Origin: Mycobacterium senriense | GTDB lineage: Bacteria; Actinomycetota; Actinomycetes; Mycobacteriales; Mycobacteriaceae | Length of the DNA stretch: 64,000 bases | Assembly (NCBI RefSeq): GCF_019668465.1 | Contig: NZ_AP024828.1 | Location: 1,922,001 to 1,986,000, forward strand | Reading direction: 5' to 3' | Part shown: one piece after another, positions 52,738-61,573 of the stretch | Layout: each line of letters begins with the position of its first letter | Position numbering within the stretch: position 1 is the stretch's first letter | Notes under the pieces: generated by a model | Databases searched by the model: none | What the model was told of the DNA's origin: nothing | Seen by the model: the letters and a program-made list of their open reading frames with translations, nothing else | Translations under genes and position numbers: made by a program

Positions 52738-52932
52738 ATGGGTGTGTCACGAATAACGATCGATAGCGGCAAATGCCAGGGTCATGGTCGCTGCGTGCTG
52801 ATCGCCCCGACCCATTTCGACATGGACGACGACGGCTTCGGCAAGGTATTGGACGACGAGGCCGGGTCATCGCCCGACGTCGACGAAGCGGTCTTCAGCT
52901 GCCCTGAGAATGCGATCCGGCTGTCCGACTGA
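52738..52932 (+). CDS. [3Fe-4S] ferredoxin
   Basis: 64 residues, AGGAGCGGAG before the ATG. Cluster ligands C13, C19 and C55 with His16 at the variable position (CQGHGRC, FSCPENAI). A typical P450 partner; it differs from the Ile-type ferredoxin at 48263 and may serve the P450 at 56018. Confidence 0.9.
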   Translation: MGVSRITIDSGKCQGHGRCVLIAPTHFDMDDDGFGKVLDDEAGSSPDVDEAVFSCPENAIRLSD

Positions 52933-52942
52933 GTGTCGGTCG

Positions 52943-54106
52943 TCAAGCCGTCGTGGTGATGGTGCCGTCCGCCTGCAGCTCACGGATCTCGTCTGCGGTG
53001 AAGCCGGCCTCGCCGAGCACCGCTGACGTGTCGGCGCCCCGGCTGGCCGGTGCCGGTCGCAGGCGTGCCGGGGTGCGGGATAGCCGCGGCGCCGGTGCCA
53101 CTGTGACTGTCCCGTCGTCGCTTGCCAGGATCGTGTTGCGGGCCCGCAAGTGCGGGTCGTCGGCCAATTCGTCCAGTTCCAGCACTGGCGCGCCGCAGCC
53201 ATCGATGTCAGCGAACACCGCCGACCAGTGCGAGCGGGCTTTGGACCGGAACGCCTCGGCGATCCGCTCCCGTAGCTGCGCCCAGCCGGTCGGATCCAGT
53301 TGAGCGGCTAAGGCGATGTCCTCGATGTCCAGCGCGGATAAGAATTGCGCGTAGAACTTGGGTTCGATCGCGCCAACGGCAAAAAATCGGCCGTCTTCGC
53401 ATTCGTAAACGCCGTAGAACGGCGCCCCGCCGGACAACAGGTGCTTGCCGCGACCGGACCACAGCCCGCTATTCAGTTCCGCGAGGTGGATCGCGGCAAG
53501 CAGGGCTGCGCCGTCGACGATAGCGCCGTCGATCACCTGCCCTTTGCCGGTGCGGGTCCGTTCGAAGAGCGCCATCATGATTCCGAGGGCGGTGACCAGC
53601 GACCCGCCTGCCAGGTCACCCACGTAGGCCAGGGGGGTGACAGGCTTTTCGGAGCCGATGGTGCCGAGGGTGCCCGCTACCGCCGTGTAGTTGATGTCGT
53701 GCCCGGCCCGGTCGCTGTACGGCCCATCCTGGCCCCATCCGGTCAACCTCGCATAGATCAGCCGGGGGTTTCGGGCGCACAGTACGTCCGGGCCCAGCCC
53801 GCGCCGCTCCATGGTGCCGGGACGGTTGCTCTCCAGCAGCACGTCGGCGTGGTCGGCAAGTCGGGCGATCACCTCGGCACCGCGGGGCGCGCGCAGGTCG
53901 ATGGCCGCTGAGCGCTTGCCCCGGGACAGATTCGCGGCCGGATCGAAGGGGAGCGGGACGCCCGGTCGTTCGACGGCGACGACATCAGCGCCGAAGTCCG
54001 CGAGCAGCATGGAACAGAACGGGCCCGGCCCGAGTGCGCTGAGGTCGAGGACCCGCACTCCGCTCAGCGGGGGAGCTTCGGTCGAAATTGGGGAATCGCC
54101 TGTCAC
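52943..54106 (-). CDS. CoA transferase family III (CaiB/BaiF-like)
   Basis: 387 residues, GTG start at 54106. Family features: GVRVLDLSALGPGPFCSMLLADFGADVVAVERP, LLESNRPGTMERRGLG, NYTAVAGTLGTIG and LAGGSLVTALGIMMAL. Such enzymes move CoA between acids or racemise alpha-methylacyl-CoA; the latter would fit branched side-chain degradation. Divergent from the MarR gene across an operator-like palindrome. Confidence 0.9.
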   Translation of the reverse strand: MTGDSPISTEAPPLSGVRVLDLSALGPGPFCSMLLADFGADVVAVERPGVPLPFDPAANLSRGKRSAAIDLRAPRGAEVIARLADHADVLLESNRPGTMERRGLGPDVLCARNPRLIYARLTGWGQDGPYSDRAGHDINYTAVAGTLGTIGSEKPVTPLAYVGDLAGGSLVTALGIMMALFERTRTGKGQVIDGAIVDGAALLAAIHLAELNSGLWSGRGKHLLSGGAPFYGVYECEDGRFFAVGAIEPKFYAQFLSALDIEDIALAAQLDPTGWAQLRERIAEAFRSKARSHWSAVFADIDGCGAPVLELDELADDPHLRARNTILASDDGTVTVAPAPRLSRTPARLRPAPASRGADTSAVLGEAGFTADEIRELQADGTITTTA

Positions 54107-54117
54107 GCCATCAAAGT

Positions 54118-54134
54118 ATCAAACAAAGTTTGGT
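54118..54134. promoter_or_regulatory. ATCAAAC-AAA-GTTTGGT palindrome
   Basis: A 17-base operator-like site (6 of 7 pairs) in the 63-base gap between the CoA transferase and MarR genes. The site matches the consensus seen at 51085 and 61535, and fits MarR autoregulation. Confidence 0.6.
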
Positions 54135-54169
54135 TGTGTGGTCGGACGACGGCGCGTAGGTTCGCGCCG

Positions 54170-54727
54170 ATGAAGCCTGGGCCGAAGTCGGACGATCCCC
54201 GGGGCAGCCGAGCGCAGTCCCACGCGAGCAACCCGACGAGCGTCGAGGCGTATCGGGCGCTGCTCACGCAGCGGTTGCGTGCGGAAGGCGCGGTCGGTGC
54301 CGACGCTTCCGAGCACGCGGAGTTGGTCTTCAACCTCTCTCGGCTGCACGCCCGAATCTCGCAGGACTTCGAGGTCTTGCACCGCCGGCGTGGGTGGACA
54401 TGGGCGGGCTTTCGGATCATGAACGTGCTGTGGGTGTTCGGCACTGTTGAGCAACGCGACGTGGCCCGGCTGTCCGGCGGATCGCGCGCAGCGATCTCGA
54501 GTGCGCTGAACACTTTGGAGCGCGACGGCCTGGTGGACCGCGCCAGAGACAGCCACGATCGGCGGCTGGTCCGGCTGGAGTTGACCGAGCGAGGACGGAC
54601 GGAACTACGCGATGCGATCCGCGAACAGGCCGACCGCCAGCGGCAGTGGCTCTCGGTCCTGGACGCGTCCGAACAGCGCTTGCTCAGCCGCCTTTTGGCC
54701 ACCGTCGCGGATCGGCGGACCCCATAA
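54170..54727 (+). CDS. MarR family transcriptional regulator
   Basis: 185 residues from the ATG at 54170; an upstream TTG at 54134 is in frame but lies in the palindrome. The winged helix shows VEQRDVARLSGGSRAAISSAL and NTLERDGLVDRARDSHDRRLVRLELTERG (split at the wing), a canonical MarR layout. It is the best candidate to bind the ACCAAAC-type sites around it and respond to an aromatic or acyl-CoA ligand. Confidence 0.9.
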   Translation: MKPGPKSDDPRGSRAQSHASNPTSVEAYRALLTQRLRAEGAVGADASEHAELVFNLSRLHARISQDFEVLHRRRGWTWAGFRIMNVLWVFGTVEQRDVARLSGGSRAAISSALNTLERDGLVDRARDSHDRRLVRLELTERGRTELRDAIREQADRQRQWLSVLDASEQRLLSRLLATVADRRTP

Positions 54728-54767
54728 CCAAATGGCGATTGTCAAAAACTTGACATATTCGTATGCT
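54727..54767 (+). promoter_or_regulatory. Promoter of the cupin dioxygenase gene
   Basis: TTGTCA (54739-54744), 17 bases, TATGCT (54762-54767). A weak ACCAAA half-site at 54727 precedes it. The predicted start site is close to the ATG at 54775, which suggests a leaderless transcript. Confidence 0.5.
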
Positions 54768-54774
54768 GCAGGGC

Positions 54775-55875
54775 ATGAACATGCGAACCCTGATCCAGCA
54801 CAGCAAGGGCAAGACAAGCCGGCAGGCCCATCGCGACCTGCCGGACTCGAGTTCAAACGGGACGTTGGTCAAAGACGACGAACTGACCCGGCACGGCTTC
54901 GACGGACGTGAAGCGGTTCTGTATCGCTCCAACGACCCGACGGTCTTTCGCACCGAAGGCCGCTTCAAGTCCACCTCCGCGGTATTGACCGATATCAAGA
55001 CCGACGACCTCACCGACGCCCGGGGCGCAGCGCAGCGGCTGTACTACAACGCCGACGCGACGATCTGGCTGTCCCGGCGTTCCGAAGCGATGCCCTTCTA
55101 CCGGCGCAACGTCGACGGCGACGAATGCTGGTTCGTGCACCGCGGCTCGGGGACAGTCGAGACTGAATTCGGGCCGATCAGCTACGAGCAGGGCGACTAT
55201 GTCGTGCTCCCGAAGGCCGTCACCCATCGTTGGGTGGTCGATCCCGGTGAGACCATGCTGTTCGGCATCGAAACAGTCGGCGAGTTGCGGGCGCCGACGT
55301 ACGTCGGCCTGGGCCGGCACGCTCCGTTCGACCCTGATGTCGTGCGCGTACCCGAACCGGTGCCGGTGACATCCGACCAGCACGAGTACGAGATCAGGGT
55401 CAAATACGACGGCGAATATTCATCGATCTACGCCGCCTCGCACCCGTGCGATGTAGAGGGGTGGAAGGGCGACTACTTCCCATTCGCATTCAACATTCGC
55501 GACTGGAACGTGATCATGTCTGACAGCCTGCACCTCCCGCCGTCGATGCATTGCTTCCTGGTGGCGGAGGGCATCAACATCATCAATCTGCTGCCGCGAC
55601 CGTTCGAGTCGGTGCAGGGTGTCGAACGCATCCCGTGGTTCCACCGCAACGCCGATTATGACGAGATCGCGCTTATTCACGGCGGCAAGTCTCTCGGTCG
55701 ACCGTTGAAGGCCGGCCTGGTCAGTCACGATCCGCAGGGCATCCACCACGGCTTCCCTGATCGGGCCCGGATCAAGTCCCGGCGGGAGTGGGAGCAGCAC
55801 CCGCGCATCGAGTGGGAAATCATCATGGTCGAGGCCTCGCGCCCACTCAAGCTCGACCCGGTGCTGCAGGGCTGA
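54775..55875 (+). CDS. Homogentisate 1,2-dioxygenase-like cupin protein
   Basis: 366 residues if the leaderless ATG at 54775 is used; an ATG at 54781 is also possible. The C-terminal cupin part shows FHRNADYDEIALIH (H290, E297) and DPQGIHHGFPDRARI (H324 or H325), matching the iron ligands His, Glu, His of HGO-type enzymes. The first half has HRGSGTVETEFGPI then YEQGDYVVLPKAVTHRW, also HGO-like. It should cleave an aromatic or gentisate/homogentisate-like ring. No maleylacetoacetate isomerase lies nearby. Confidence 0.8.
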   Translation: MNMRTLIQHSKGKTSRQAHRDLPDSSSNGTLVKDDELTRHGFDGREAVLYRSNDPTVFRTEGRFKSTSAVLTDIKTDDLTDARGAAQRLYYNADATIWLSRRSEAMPFYRRNVDGDECWFVHRGSGTVETEFGPISYEQGDYVVLPKAVTHRWVVDPGETMLFGIETVGELRAPTYVGLGRHAPFDPDVVRVPEPVPVTSDQHEYEIRVKYDGEYSSIYAASHPCDVEGWKGDYFPFAFNIRDWNVIMSDSLHLPPSMHCFLVAEGINIINLLPRPFESVQGVERIPWFHRNADYDEIALIHGGKSLGRPLKAGLVSHDPQGIHHGFPDRARIKSRREWEQHPRIEWEIIMVEASRPLKLDPVLQG

Positions 55876-55929
55876 CCTCTCGCCGTCTTGACGAGCCACG
55901 TCACACCCCGGCCTAGACGTGATGCAAGA

Positions 55930-55970
55930 CATATGGCATCGTGGCCAATTAATACCGAACAGCGTTTGAA
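55930..55970. promoter_or_regulatory. Second copy of the regulatory block
   Basis: CATATGGCAT (55930), TGGCCA (55942) and ACCGAACAGCGTT (55954) with the same spacing as at 51061. It lies upstream of the P450 gene at 56018, so the same regulator probably controls both operons. The palindrome half is weaker here. Confidence 0.65.
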
Positions 55971-56017
55971 CACGGTGACGGTAGTGACGAAGCTGTCGAC
56001 CTTTGGGGAGCTATGCG

Positions 56018-57211
56018 ATGACCTCTGCACGTACTGACCGCGACCTCGCCGCGCTGCTGGAGTCTTACGATCCGTTCGATCGCGACCACGTCGAGTGGAA
56101 GTACGACGCGTTCGCCTACGCGCGGCAGCACTGTCCGGTGGTGCGGACCGAGACCGAGCTCACCGGGCCGATGTGGATGATCACGCGCTACGAAGATGTC
56201 CGGCGAGTGCTCGAGGATCCAGAAACGTTCTCCTCGGTGGGCGGATCGCCGGCTCCCGCGCCGGTGCGGTTGGGTCCGCTGGATTCCGACCCGCCCGAGC
56301 ACACCGGCTTCCGCGCGCTGCTCAGCCCATACCTCACCCGCAAGTTCGCGCTGACATACGCCGACGAGATGCGCAAAACCGCCAATGAGCTGATTGACGG
56401 ATTCATCGAAAACGGCAAGGTCGAGTTGCTCAGCGAGTTTGCGAGCCCGTTCGTCTCCCGCATCTTGGCGCGGATGGTGTTCAACGAGAACGACATGTCC
56501 AAGATGGAACGCGCAAAAGAGATCGTGTACCGGGTTACCGAGGACGGCACCGAGGAGTCGTTCATGAACCTCGGGATGCTTTCGGCGGAGTACTTGTTTG
56601 CGGCGATCGAGAATCCGCCGGAAGAGGACGGCATCCTACGGGCGCTGGCGACCGGGACTATCAATGGCGAGCGGTTGACCAACGAGCAGGCACTCGGTGC
56701 GATCTCGGTGTTGTTCCTCGGCGGGCTGGACACCACCCGGTCTGCGATCGGCGCCATCGCGATGTACATGGCGCTCAATCCCGAACTCGAGCAACGGGTC
56801 CGAGACCCCCGTTGGGTGCGCAACGACATGGACGAGTTCATCCGCCTGACGTCGCCGGTGGGGACGTTCGGGCGCACCGTCATGAAGGACACCGAGATCG
56901 CCGGGTGCCCGGTCAAAAAGGGCGAGCGTCTGCTCATCCGGTTCGATTCGGCCAACCGCGACGACGCCAAGTTCCCCAATGCCGACCAGTTGCAGTTCGA
57001 TCCGCCCCGCGGTGGCAACGCCGGTTTCGGCCTGGGAATCCACCGTTGCATCGGCATGCACCTGGCCCGGGTAGAGATCGCCATCGCGTTCGAGGAATTG
57101 CTCGCTCGCGTCACCAACTTCCGGCTGGACGCAGACCCGGCCGACCTGAAGTGGGTGCCCGGAATCGCCAACTACCCGGACCGTGTTCCGCTGATTTTCG
57201 ACAAGGTCTAG
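56018..57211 (+). CDS. Cytochrome P450
   Basis: 397 residues from the ATG at 56018, seven bases after GGGGAG. Heme motif FGLGIHRCIGMHLAR with Cys at about 344; I-helix FLGGLDTTRSA. Overall sequence differs from the P450 at 44774. It is followed by a mycofactocin-type SDR that could oxidise its alcohol product; the His-type ferredoxin at 52738 may be its donor. Confidence 0.93.
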   Translation: MTSARTDRDLAALLESYDPFDRDHVEWKYDAFAYARQHCPVVRTETELTGPMWMITRYEDVRRVLEDPETFSSVGGSPAPAPVRLGPLDSDPPEHTGFRALLSPYLTRKFALTYADEMRKTANELIDGFIENGKVELLSEFASPFVSRILARMVFNENDMSKMERAKEIVYRVTEDGTEESFMNLGMLSAEYLFAAIENPPEEDGILRALATGTINGERLTNEQALGAISVLFLGGLDTTRSAIGAIAMYMALNPELEQRVRDPRWVRNDMDEFIRLTSPVGTFGRTVMKDTEIAGCPVKKGERLLIRFDSANRDDAKFPNADQLQFDPPRGGNAGFGLGIHRCIGMHLARVEIAIAFEELLARVTNFRLDADPADLKWVPGIANYPDRVPLIFDKV

Positions 57212-57264
57212 ACACTCGCTGTCAATCCCTCTTCCCCACAACATCTTTCAACGAGGAGAACCCT

Positions 57265-58098
57265 ATGACCGGACGCGTCGAGGGCAAGGTCGCACTGATC
57301 ACCGGCGCCGCCCGCGGGCAGGGGCGCAGCCACGCCCTGCGGTTGGCCGACGAGGGCGCCGACATCATCGCGCTCGACATCGCCGCCCAGGTTGAGTCTG
57401 CGCCCTACCCGTTGGCCACTCCTGCTGATCTGGACGAGACCGCCCGCGAGATCAAAGCTCGAGGCCGACGCGTGGTCGCTCGCCAGGTCGACGTTCGCGA
57501 CGGCGAGGCGTTGACAGCGGCAGTCGGCGAGGGGGTGAGCGAACTCGGCCGTCTGGACATCGTGTCCGCGAACGCCGGCATCCTTTCTGTCGGTCCGTCA
57601 TTCGAACTGACGGAGCAGACCTGGACAGAGATGATCGACATCAATCTCAGCGGATCGTGGCGGACCACCAAGGCGGCCATTCCGCACATGATCGCTGCCG
57701 GAAACGGTGGATCCATCGTGCTGACCAGTAGCATCGCTGGCCTGATCGCCCAACCCGGACTAGCGCATTATGTGTCGGCCAAGCACGGCGTCGTTGGGTT
57801 GATGAAGACACTGGCACTTGAGTTGGCGCCGTTCAACATTCGGGTCAACAGCGTCCACCCGACCAATGTCGACACCGACATGATCCAGAATGAGCCGACA
57901 TACCGCGTATTCCTCCCCGATGACCCGAATCCCACCCGGGAGAAGTTCGCGGTACCGGCTACCGAGATGAACGCACTGGCCATTCCGTGGATCGAAAGTA
58001 TCGACGTCACCAATGCGGTGCTGTTTTTGGCCAGCGATGAAGCTCGCTACATCACGGGGGTGTCGCTGCCGATCGACGCCGGTGCCTCCATCAAGTGA
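57265..58098 (+). CDS. Mycofactocin-coupled-type SDR
   Basis: 277 residues, GAGGAGAA ribosome site. TGAARGQGRSHALRLADEGADIIALD with a long insertion before the dinucleotide-specific region, NAG, catalytic YVSAKHG; the insert containing ATPADLDETAREIKARG is characteristic of mycofactocin-dependent carveol dehydrogenase-type SDRs with tightly bound NAD. It probably oxidises a P450-derived alcohol, with electrons passed to mycofactocin (inference). Confidence 0.85.
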   Translation: MTGRVEGKVALITGAARGQGRSHALRLADEGADIIALDIAAQVESAPYPLATPADLDETAREIKARGRRVVARQVDVRDGEALTAAVGEGVSELGRLDIVSANAGILSVGPSFELTEQTWTEMIDINLSGSWRTTKAAIPHMIAAGNGGSIVLTSSIAGLIAQPGLAHYVSAKHGVVGLMKTLALELAPFNIRVNSVHPTNVDTDMIQNEPTYRVFLPDDPNPTREKFAVPATEMNALAIPWIESIDVTNAVLFLASDEARYITGVSLPIDAGASIK

Positions 58099-58717
58099 GT
58101 GCCACGACGATCCGCTCGAGCGCCTCCAGTGTTCGACGGGTCCGGTGTTGGTCAGAGTAAAAACCGGCGTCGACGGCAAGTCCCCACAGCAGGTCGACCA
58201 GGACCTGCGTGGTGGCTTCGGTGTCGATGCCGGCGTCGACTTCGCCGTCGCGTTGCGCCGCTGCCAGTGCCGCAGCAAAGTGCTCGCGTACCGCGACCAG
58301 AGGCTGCATGGCCTGGTCCCGCAGATCCGGGTGATGGATCGCGTCGGCCGTCGACGTGACGAAGAAGCGCACGAAGGTCTGGTCAATCCGGATGGTCGCC
58401 ACCGCACGGTCGAAGACCGCCACGATCCGGCGGTCGATCGAGCCGGTCTGGCACAGCGCCGGGCCGAGGATCTCCGAGATCACCACCTCGTGCACGGATG
58501 CCAAAGCGGCCCGGTACAACTCGATCTTGCTCGGGTAATAGTTGGCGATCGCGTTGCGGGTGAAGCCGGCTTCCTCGGCGATCTGCCGAAGGCTGGCACG
58601 GTCGAATCCTATGGTGCTGAACACTTCTCGGGCACTGTGCAGAATCTTGAGCCGGGTTTCGGCTCCGTCGGCGCCCAACGGACGGCCGGGTCCGCGGCGA
58701 GCGCCAGGTTGAGTCAT
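58091..58717 (-). CDS. TetR family transcriptional regulator
   Basis: 208 residues. HTH: FDRASLRQIAEEAGFTRNAIANYY then PSKIELYRAAL. Its 3' end overlaps the SDR gene end by 8 bases on the other strand. It faces the FAD oxidoreductase gene across only 32 bases, so probably controls that promoter. Confidence 0.9.
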   Translation of the reverse strand: MTQPGARRGPGRPLGADGAETRLKILHSAREVFSTIGFDRASLRQIAEEAGFTRNAIANYYPSKIELYRAALASVHEVVISEILGPALCQTGSIDRRIVAVFDRAVATIRIDQTFVRFFVTSTADAIHHPDLRDQAMQPLVAVREHFAAALAAAQRDGEVDAGIDTEATTQVLVDLLWGLAVDAGFYSDQHRTRRTLEALERIVVALT

Positions 58718-58749
58718 CCCAGCAACTTTACGACCTGTGGGAGGCAGTG

Positions 58750-60078
58750 GTGACCAATCACGCAGAGAGCCTGGCGACCTACGACGCGATAGTGATTGGC
58801 GCCGGGGCCGGCGGAATGGCCGCCGCGGCCCGGCTGAACGCCAGCGGCTTCACGACCCTGCTGGTGGAAAGATACGACCGTGTCGGCGGGCGGGCTTCCA
58901 CCATTGATGTCGACGGATTCCGGGTCAACACCGGTGCCTTGATCATCGAGCTCGGTGGTGAAAACGCCAAGCTGTTCGAGGATCTCGGCCTCACCATCAA
59001 CGCGCGGACGCCCAAACGGCCTCTAGTGCTGCGGCTGGGCCGCTGGGATGTGCCGATGATGAGCGGGCTGACGGGCCTGATGTTTCGCGCGCTGCTCGCG
59101 CTAGTCGGCGCCGTCGCTCGCCGCGCGCCACGGATGCGTCCGCCACGCGGTATCAGCACCGCGCAGTGGCTGTCCCGCCTGCGGGCCGGGGCCTTCCTCC
59201 ATGGATTGGTTCGCAACCTCACCAGCGCGATGTTCGCCGCCGAACCCAGCGATGTCGAGGCAGCCGTATTCTTCGACTACCTCACCAAGCCCAAGGCGCT
59301 CGACACCTACGCCATGCATCCGGAGGGCAGCATCGGACCGTGGCGGCAGCTGGCAGATCACTTCGAGCACAACGGCGGCACGCTCTGGCTTAACAGCCAG
59401 GTCGTCGCGTTGACATTCGACGATTCGGGTCGGGTCGACGGTGCCACGATCCGCCGGCCCGACGGGACGGTCCGCATCAGCGCCCGCGTGGTGGTCAGCA
59501 ACGCCGGACCGGTTGCGACGGTACGCATGTGCGGCGACGTCAACTTGCCCGGTGGTTACGCCGAACATGTTCGGGCACAGTCGAATCCGAGCACCCTGAT
59601 CACCGTGAATTTCGCCAGCGAGCAGCCGTTGGGCTCGGTCACCGGCCTGGTGTTCTTCGGCCCTACCCGCCGGCTGGCCTACGCCGCCAATCTCACCGCG
59701 ACATGTCCGGAGATGGCGCCCGCAGGATGGAACCTGTACGCGGCGGCCTCCACGCCGCACCCCGCGACCGGCGATTTCGACGTCGACCACGAGGTCGAGT
59801 TGCTGAAAGCGGATCTGCACGAACACTTTCCGGGCTTCGACTCCGCCCGCATCTTGTCGGTCGAGATCTGCGCAGGGGAGGACTGGCCCGCACAGCGAGC
59901 CATCGCCGGCCGCGATTTGCCGCAAACCACCCCGATCGCAAACCTTTTCAACGTCGGGGACGGCGTGCGTGAGTGGGCCACGGCAGGCCAGAGCGGCTGC
60001 GTGCAATCCGCACGCTTGGTGACCGAGCGAATCCGGGCCGCGATGTCGCCCTCGGCGCAAAGCGTCACCCGCGCCTGA
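58750..60078 (+). CDS. FAD-dependent oxidoreductase (phytoene desaturase-like)
   Basis: 442 residues from the GTG at 58750, five bases after GGGAGG. FAD motif AIVIGAGAGGMAAAARL, VERYDRVGGRAST (GG motif) and a C-terminal LFNVGDGVREWATAGQSG. The same superfamily as the protein at 38622 but shorter. It may desaturate a terpenoid- or sterol-like ring. Confidence 0.87.
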   Translation: MTNHAESLATYDAIVIGAGAGGMAAAARLNASGFTTLLVERYDRVGGRASTIDVDGFRVNTGALIIELGGENAKLFEDLGLTINARTPKRPLVLRLGRWDVPMMSGLTGLMFRALLALVGAVARRAPRMRPPRGISTAQWLSRLRAGAFLHGLVRNLTSAMFAAEPSDVEAAVFFDYLTKPKALDTYAMHPEGSIGPWRQLADHFEHNGGTLWLNSQVVALTFDDSGRVDGATIRRPDGTVRISARVVVSNAGPVATVRMCGDVNLPGGYAEHVRAQSNPSTLITVNFASEQPLGSVTGLVFFGPTRRLAYAANLTATCPEMAPAGWNLYAAASTPHPATGDFDVDHEVELLKADLHEHFPGFDSARILSVEICAGEDWPAQRAIAGRDLPQTTPIANLFNVGDGVREWATAGQSGCVQSARLVTERIRAAMSPSAQSVTRA

Positions 60079-60102
60079 CTCCGGCACCAGTGGCCGGTCG
60101 CG

Positions 60103-60888
60103 TCACCGTGAGGACAGCGCCGGAATGTGTCCGGTCATCCCGCCGTCGACGACAAGAACCTGACCGGTGATCATCGCGGCGGCGTCGGAGGCAAGGAAGA
60201 CCGCGACGCGGGCGATATCCGCCGGTTCGGCGAGCCGACCCACTACCTGGCCCTCGATGATCAGCCTGCGCAGTTCGTCAGAGACGTTCGCGCGCGCAGC
60301 CGGCGTATCTACAACGCCCGGCGCGATTGCATTGCAACGCACACCTGACGGACCGTATGTCGTCGCGATAATGCGCGTCAGTGACTCAATGGCGCCCTTC
60401 GCCGACGAGTACGCGACCTGGCGGGTGGAGCCCGAGCGCCCTTTGACCGACGAGGTGTAGATGATGCTGCCCCGGCCGGCTTCGATCATGTCCGGCAGGG
60501 TGTGTTTGGCACTGAGCATCGATCCGCGGGCCGCTACGGCGAATGCGCGGTCCCACGTCGCGACCTCCAACGTCAGTAAGTCGTTGTCGCGGTCGAAGAT
60601 CGAGACATCGGCGGCGTTGCTGTGCAAGACCGTGACGGGCCCCAACCGGGCGCGCACGACCGGCATCGCGGCGGCCCAGTGTTCTTCGTCGGCCACATCG
60701 AGCCGCAGCGCGAGGGCCCGCCCACCGGTTCGCTCGATTGCTGCGGCAACGGCTTCGGCGGAGTCGATGTTGACGTCGGTGACCGCGATTGCCGCTCCCG
60801 CCTCGGCCAGCGCCTGCGCGCTTGCCGCGCCGATCCCGGACGCGGCACCGGTGACAAGCGCGACCCGGCCGTCGAGCTCGCCGCTCAT
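60103..60888 (-). CDS. Short-chain dehydrogenase/reductase
   Basis: 261 residues from the ATG at 60888 (ATGA overlap with the SRPBCC gene). TGAASGIGAASA, SNAAD (instead of NNAG) and YSSAKG catalytic motif are present. Usual Rossmann SDR with NAD or NADP; the variant second motif is notable but occurs in active SDRs. Substrate unknown. Confidence 0.88.
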   Translation of the reverse strand: MSGELDGRVALVTGAASGIGAASAQALAEAGAAIAVTDVNIDSAEAVAAAIERTGGRALALRLDVADEEHWAAAMPVVRARLGPVTVLHSNAADVSIFDRDNDLLTLEVATWDRAFAVAARGSMLSAKHTLPDMIEAGRGSIIYTSSVKGRSGSTRQVAYSSAKGAIESLTRIIATTYGPSGVRCNAIAPGVVDTPAARANVSDELRRLIIEGQVVGRLAEPADIARVAVFLASDAAAMITGQVLVVDGGMTGHIPALSSR

Positions 60889-61349
60889 GCTTGGGGGACG
60901 CTCAAATCGCGGTCTTTCAGGTGTTGGCGCAGATCTTCGATGAATTGCGAGTAGATCGCCCGGAAGGTCGCGGTCATCGTCTCGAGAACAGCTGGCTCGC
61001 AGTCGAACTCGCCGTACCACTCGAGAAACGTGGTGTTCGAGTCGGTCACTGGCAGCACGCGAATGGTGCCGCGGTAGGTAGACACCGGAAAAGGTATCTC
61101 GTCGGCGAAGTCGTAGGAATAGCTGCGGGCGGGTGCGTCATAGCGCACCAGCCGTTCGCGGGCGGTGCCGCCGCCGGGCTCCAGCGTGAGGTTGCGCACC
61201 GAACCCACCGCGCCCGGTCCGGCACCGTTCTCGGGCGTGTTGGACCGAACCATCGTGACCCAAGCGGGCAACCCGTGGAAGTCGCCGATCACCGACCACA
61301 CGGTGTCGACGTCGCTTTCGATGATGGTGCTGACGTAGGCAAGGCTCAT
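60885..61349 (-). CDS. SRPBCC family protein
   Basis: 154 residues, GGAGGG ribosome site. START/Bet v1-like fold: YVSTIIESDVDTVWSVIGDFHGLPAW at the start and a long C-terminal helix (TMTATFRAIYSQFIEDLRQHL). These bind hydrophobic ligands in a cavity and may be cyclases, transfer proteins or regulators. Translationally coupled to an SDR. Confidence 0.85.
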   Translation of the reverse strand: MSLAYVSTIIESDVDTVWSVIGDFHGLPAWVTMVRSNTPENGAGPGAVGSVRNLTLEPGGGTARERLVRYDAPARSYSYDFADEIPFPVSTYRGTIRVLPVTDSNTTFLEWYGEFDCEPAVLETMTATFRAIYSQFIEDLRQHLKDRDLSVPQA

Positions 61350-61364
61350 GCGACCCTCCGCTCA

Positions 61365-61379
61365 AACCAAACATTGGTT
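61365..61379. promoter_or_regulatory. AACCAA-ACA-TTGGTT palindrome
   Basis: A perfect 6-base inverted repeat 16 bases upstream of the SRPBCC start. It uses the same ACCAA half-site as the 17-base motif but with a shorter spacer. Confidence 0.5.
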
Positions 61380-61526
61380 GATTTCGAATTCAATCATAGC
61401 TGCAGTCGAGCGGGCTACCGCCTAAAGCCGACGCCATAGCAGCGCCGAGCCGTCAGATGGCCCTCCTGCACGACGACCGCGCCCTCATCGGGGAGGCGGT
61501 GGCCAAGGCGGCCGGGCGTGTGGTTG

Positions 61527-61553
61527 TATAGAGAACCAATTGCCGTTTGGTTC
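61527..61553 (+). promoter_or_regulatory. TATAGA -10 and ACCAATT-GCC-GTTTGGT operator
   Basis: GAACCAA (61533-61539) and TTGGTTC (61547-61553) are a perfect inverted repeat (7-base spacer). It overlaps the 17-base ACCAAAC consensus (61535-61551), right after TATAGA (61527-61532). Repressor-type location upstream of the epimerase gene. Confidence 0.6.
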
Positions 61554-61573
61554 GGTAGATAGGCGGATGAAGT

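Noticed and set aside
59101..60087. 328-codon minus-strand frame
   Set aside because: Antisense to the FAD oxidoreductase; low-complexity translation.
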